From contig OZ218955.1 of the NCBI GenBank assembly GCA_965112735.1, forward strand, positions 434,001-498,000: a DNA stretch of 64,000 nucleotides. Reading direction: 5' to 3'. This DNA is from Phaeosaccion multiseriatum (taxonomy: Eukaryota > Ochrophyta, other classes). Shown here piece by piece: positions 62,000 through 64,000 of the stretch; position 1 is the first letter of the stretch, and each line of letters begins with the position of its first letter. The position numbers and the translations under genes are program-made. The notes beneath the pieces were generated by a model. It made no database searches, was not told the origin of the DNA, and worked only from the letters and a program-made list of their open reading frames with translations.

Positions 62000-62761
62000 C
62001 GGGAGCAGCGGGAGCGGGAGCAGCGGGAGCGGGAGCAGCGGGACCGGGAGCGGCGGGAGCGGGAACGAATGAAGCAGAGCAAGCAGGCTTTACCCCCCTC
62101 TTTCGGGACCCCCCCAATCGGTGGCAGAGGCGGTAGGAACAGCCGCAGTAATTGCAGCAGCCACAGCAGTTGGAGCAACAGTAGTGGCAGCAACAGAAGC
62201 GGCGGCAACAGTGGTTGTAGCCGGCATGCGGTCGCGACTTCCACAAGTCGTCACAAGGAAAGGATCGACAAGGGCACTGACCCGCGCCGCCACCACCACC
62301 ACCATCACCCGCAACACCACCCACACCACGAAGCCCGCCGCGACCGCCATCACCACCACCGACGCCGCCACGGAAAGCGCTCCCACCGCAGGTCCCAGCA
62401 GCGAGAGGCATGCACGCAGACAGACGAGCGTGATTTGCGCGCGTATCCCTCTCCGCTGATGCTACCTCCTGGCCTGCGCCGGGGCTATTTGGACGTCCCC
62501 GACTACGCACCATCGCCGTCATCATCCTCACCCTTAGCGTTAGCGTCGTCCCCGTATGGTCGAAGAAGTAGGCCCAGGCTGACCGCTGGGAGGGGAATGG
62601 AGGGCAGGGGGTGGAGGGAAGAGAGGCTGAGTGACATTGCCGAACGGAGCTCCTCCCCGATGATGCGTGGTGTTGGTGCTGCTGCGGTAGAGGACTTTTC
62701 TCCCTGGGGCCCACCCACGACCTCTGGGATGATGTTCTTTGGTGGGAAGAGCTTGTTCTGA
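59816..62761 (+). CDS. Unknown 981-residue low-complexity protein
   Basis: One exon from ATG 59816 to TGA 62761. Much of the protein is simple sequence: Gln runs (about residues 140-155 and 715-725), Glu runs (about 303-320 and 585-600), Lys/Asn, Arg/Glu, His/Arg and Ser/Asn blocks. Two less simple stretches look folded: about residues 260-305 (YDEVEACAVMLMGR, ALRVSAEYMRMMLALTHGEGRVLVV) and about 655-710 (IHSFASFVVEGG, VGVHESMTAIISRHRLLEASVVLHQLTALLERDLERS), the latter likely an amphipathic helix leading into a Gln/Arg coiled coil. A TQTDERDLRAYP segment near the C-terminus has a QTD peptide of the dynein-light-chain-binding type, which is only suggestive. No family was recognised. The long uninterrupted frame and well-defined ends support a real gene. 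Confidence 0.65.
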
Positions 62762-63759
62762 ACTAATGTTCTTTAAGGGCAGAAGGGGGTTCTGATTCTA
62801 AGCTGCACTGCACTGCTTGTTCTGAACTGATGTTCTTTGGGGGGGCAGAGCTTGTTCTGAACTGCCGTGTAGAGGATGTGTGTGTGTATACAGAGCGTAG
62901 GGGGTGCACATAGATAGAGGTGTGTCGTGGTCGGCCCCAGTAGACAGTAGTAGTGTAGGGTGCCGTCGCACTTCAACATTTGAGAACAAAATAAAAAATA
63001 AAGGAAGAAGTGTGTGTTCTTTTTTCAGTACCCAACATGGGCGAAAGCACCCGAGCCAAGGCAAGCCCGCCACACGCAAGCTCAAAATCGATCCAGAGCT
63101 ACGAAACTGAAACTTCAATACAGGAGTGTGAATGGGTATATGCATGCATGCCGGTGGGCTCGAGCCAAACAGCACTGACGGGTGGGCATCACTCGTTCGT
63201 TGGCGTCAGTCGCTGCTTCTAAGCTCGAGGCTCAGTGCCAGTACCAGTGGAAAGACACCGGGTTTCCGGTCCGGCGTACACGTCCTATCCGAGCACCATG
63301 CCGTACGCAGTGTCCAGATCACCTCTACCAACTACTTCCCATCCCATCCAAGGAGCCTGAAGAGCTGCACCGTACCACCCAATAGGGATGAGCAGCAGAT
63401 CCGCTCACCACGCAAGGCGGTTTGCGTGATGGGTGGGTGGGAGGGTGGTGACTGACTGCGTCTGACCTGCTGGTAGCTGTCGCTCTCTCGCTCTCCTCGA
63501 ATCGCTATGCACCGCAGTAAAGGCGCAGACAGGGTCGCATGAAGTCCCCCGCCAGAGAAGGATGACACGTCCCTCTCCACAAGGTCCCATACCATACCAT
63601 GCTCGGACTCACTCCTCACTCCGAGAGTGTATGCCTGTCTCCAGTGACGGAGTTGCTGCTGTCATTGTTGTGTGAGCAACAAAGAACCAGGTAGGGTAGG
63701 GTGGGGTAGGTAGTTCGTCGGCTCATCTCAATCAGCCAGGGAGTCCTCGGGAAAGTGCT
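62762..63759. other. Convergent 3' intergenic region
   Basis: A near copy of the last 30 bases of the preceding coding sequence recurs at 62826-62862. An A-rich AATAAA-like stretch is at about 62987-63002. Open frames beyond 63010 show no known domain. Confidence 0.45.
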
Positions 63760-64000
63760 TCAGTACACAAGCCCGCGGCTGCGGTCTCCTCCCGTGTCGC
63801 CACCATAGAGATGGTTCCAGGACTTTGGTGTACGCCAACCTGTGACCGGCCCTGGCTTCTCTCCCTCCGTCCCCTGCGCCGCTGTTTCTGTAACTGGCGG
63901 GAAGAGCCCCAAGCATTGCTTCACCGCCTCGGCCATTCCGAGCGCGTGCGGTGTGTTGTCTCCTTCGTTGCAGAAGAACAGCATAACGGTCACCGCCAGG
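63760..64000 (-). CDS. C-terminal end of an unknown gene (partial at window edge)
   Basis: Read from the right edge, the frame is open from 64000 to a TGA at 63760. It reads as a compositionally normal protein, including VTVMLFFCNEGDNTPHALGM and AEAVKQCLGLFPP, then a hydrophilic end with WNHLYGGDTGGDRSRG. Non-repetitive composition and the minus orientation, which continues the alternating pattern, support a real last exon. The family is not recognised, and a competing frame at 63728-63916 cannot be excluded. Confidence 0.4.
   Translation of the reverse strand, partial: LAVTVMLFFCNEGDNTPHALGMAEAVKQCLGLFPPVTETAAQGTEGEKPGPVTGWRTPKSWNHLYGGDTGGDRSRGLVY

Overview
The window is nuclear DNA of a eukaryote. 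Most genes carry short spliceosomal introns (mostly GT-AG, donors usually gtaagt or gtgagt, acceptors after pyrimidine tracts), proteins are rich in Ala/Gly/Ser/Glu/Gln runs, and the DNA is full of microsatellites. The gene set (radial-spoke head protein, Tctex-type dynein light chain, PPR proteins, class-II-like dihydroorotase, short Cys/His zinc repeats) points to a flagellate-forming alga or protist. A stramenopile fits best, because that group is known for such zinc-repeat proteins and, in brown algae, for adjacent genes tending to alternate strands. The species is not identified.

Layout: 1-267, C-terminal end of an unknown gene (+). 2235-4631, Cys/His-repeat acidic protein (+). 5909-8914, dihydroorotase (-, 7 exons). 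9033-11366, intronless PPR protein (+). 11929-14663, coatomer epsilon (-, 6 exons, one GC-AG intron). 14991-16263, organellar ribosomal protein bS16 (+). 16742-18751, ATP6AP2-like type I membrane protein (-). 19013-29241, 1830-residue PPR protein (+, 21 exons). 29889-32480, DDX55/Spb4 helicase (-). 32919-33440, decayed protein kinase (+). 34413-35704, Tctex dynein light chain (-). 36671-38890, membrane protein of unknown function (+). 39586-43988, large EF-hand protein (-). 44859-48462, tepsin/MTV1-like ENTH protein (+). 48638-52846, quiescin sulfhydryl oxidase (-). 53243-56024, AT-hook acidic protein (+). 56841-59375, radial spoke head 4/6 protein (-). 59816-62761, unknown low-complexity protein (+). 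63760-64000, end of another gene (-). Exon coordinates were worked out by hand; in nearly every multi-exon model the exon lengths and phases close without a frameshift.

The genes do not form one pathway. They cover pyrimidine synthesis, organelle gene expression, ribosome assembly, Golgi/TGN vesicle coats, oxidative folding and flagellar structure. Two things stand out at the scale of the whole window. Neighbouring genes alternate strand without exception from 5.9 kb to the end, giving repeated divergent pairs with short shared promoters. Two short dispersed sequence motifs recur across unrelated genes: GTTGGTGATACAGCAG, mostly inside exons and always in frames without a stop, and CCATCCACTGCCATCC, mostly inside introns and often just upstream of acceptors.
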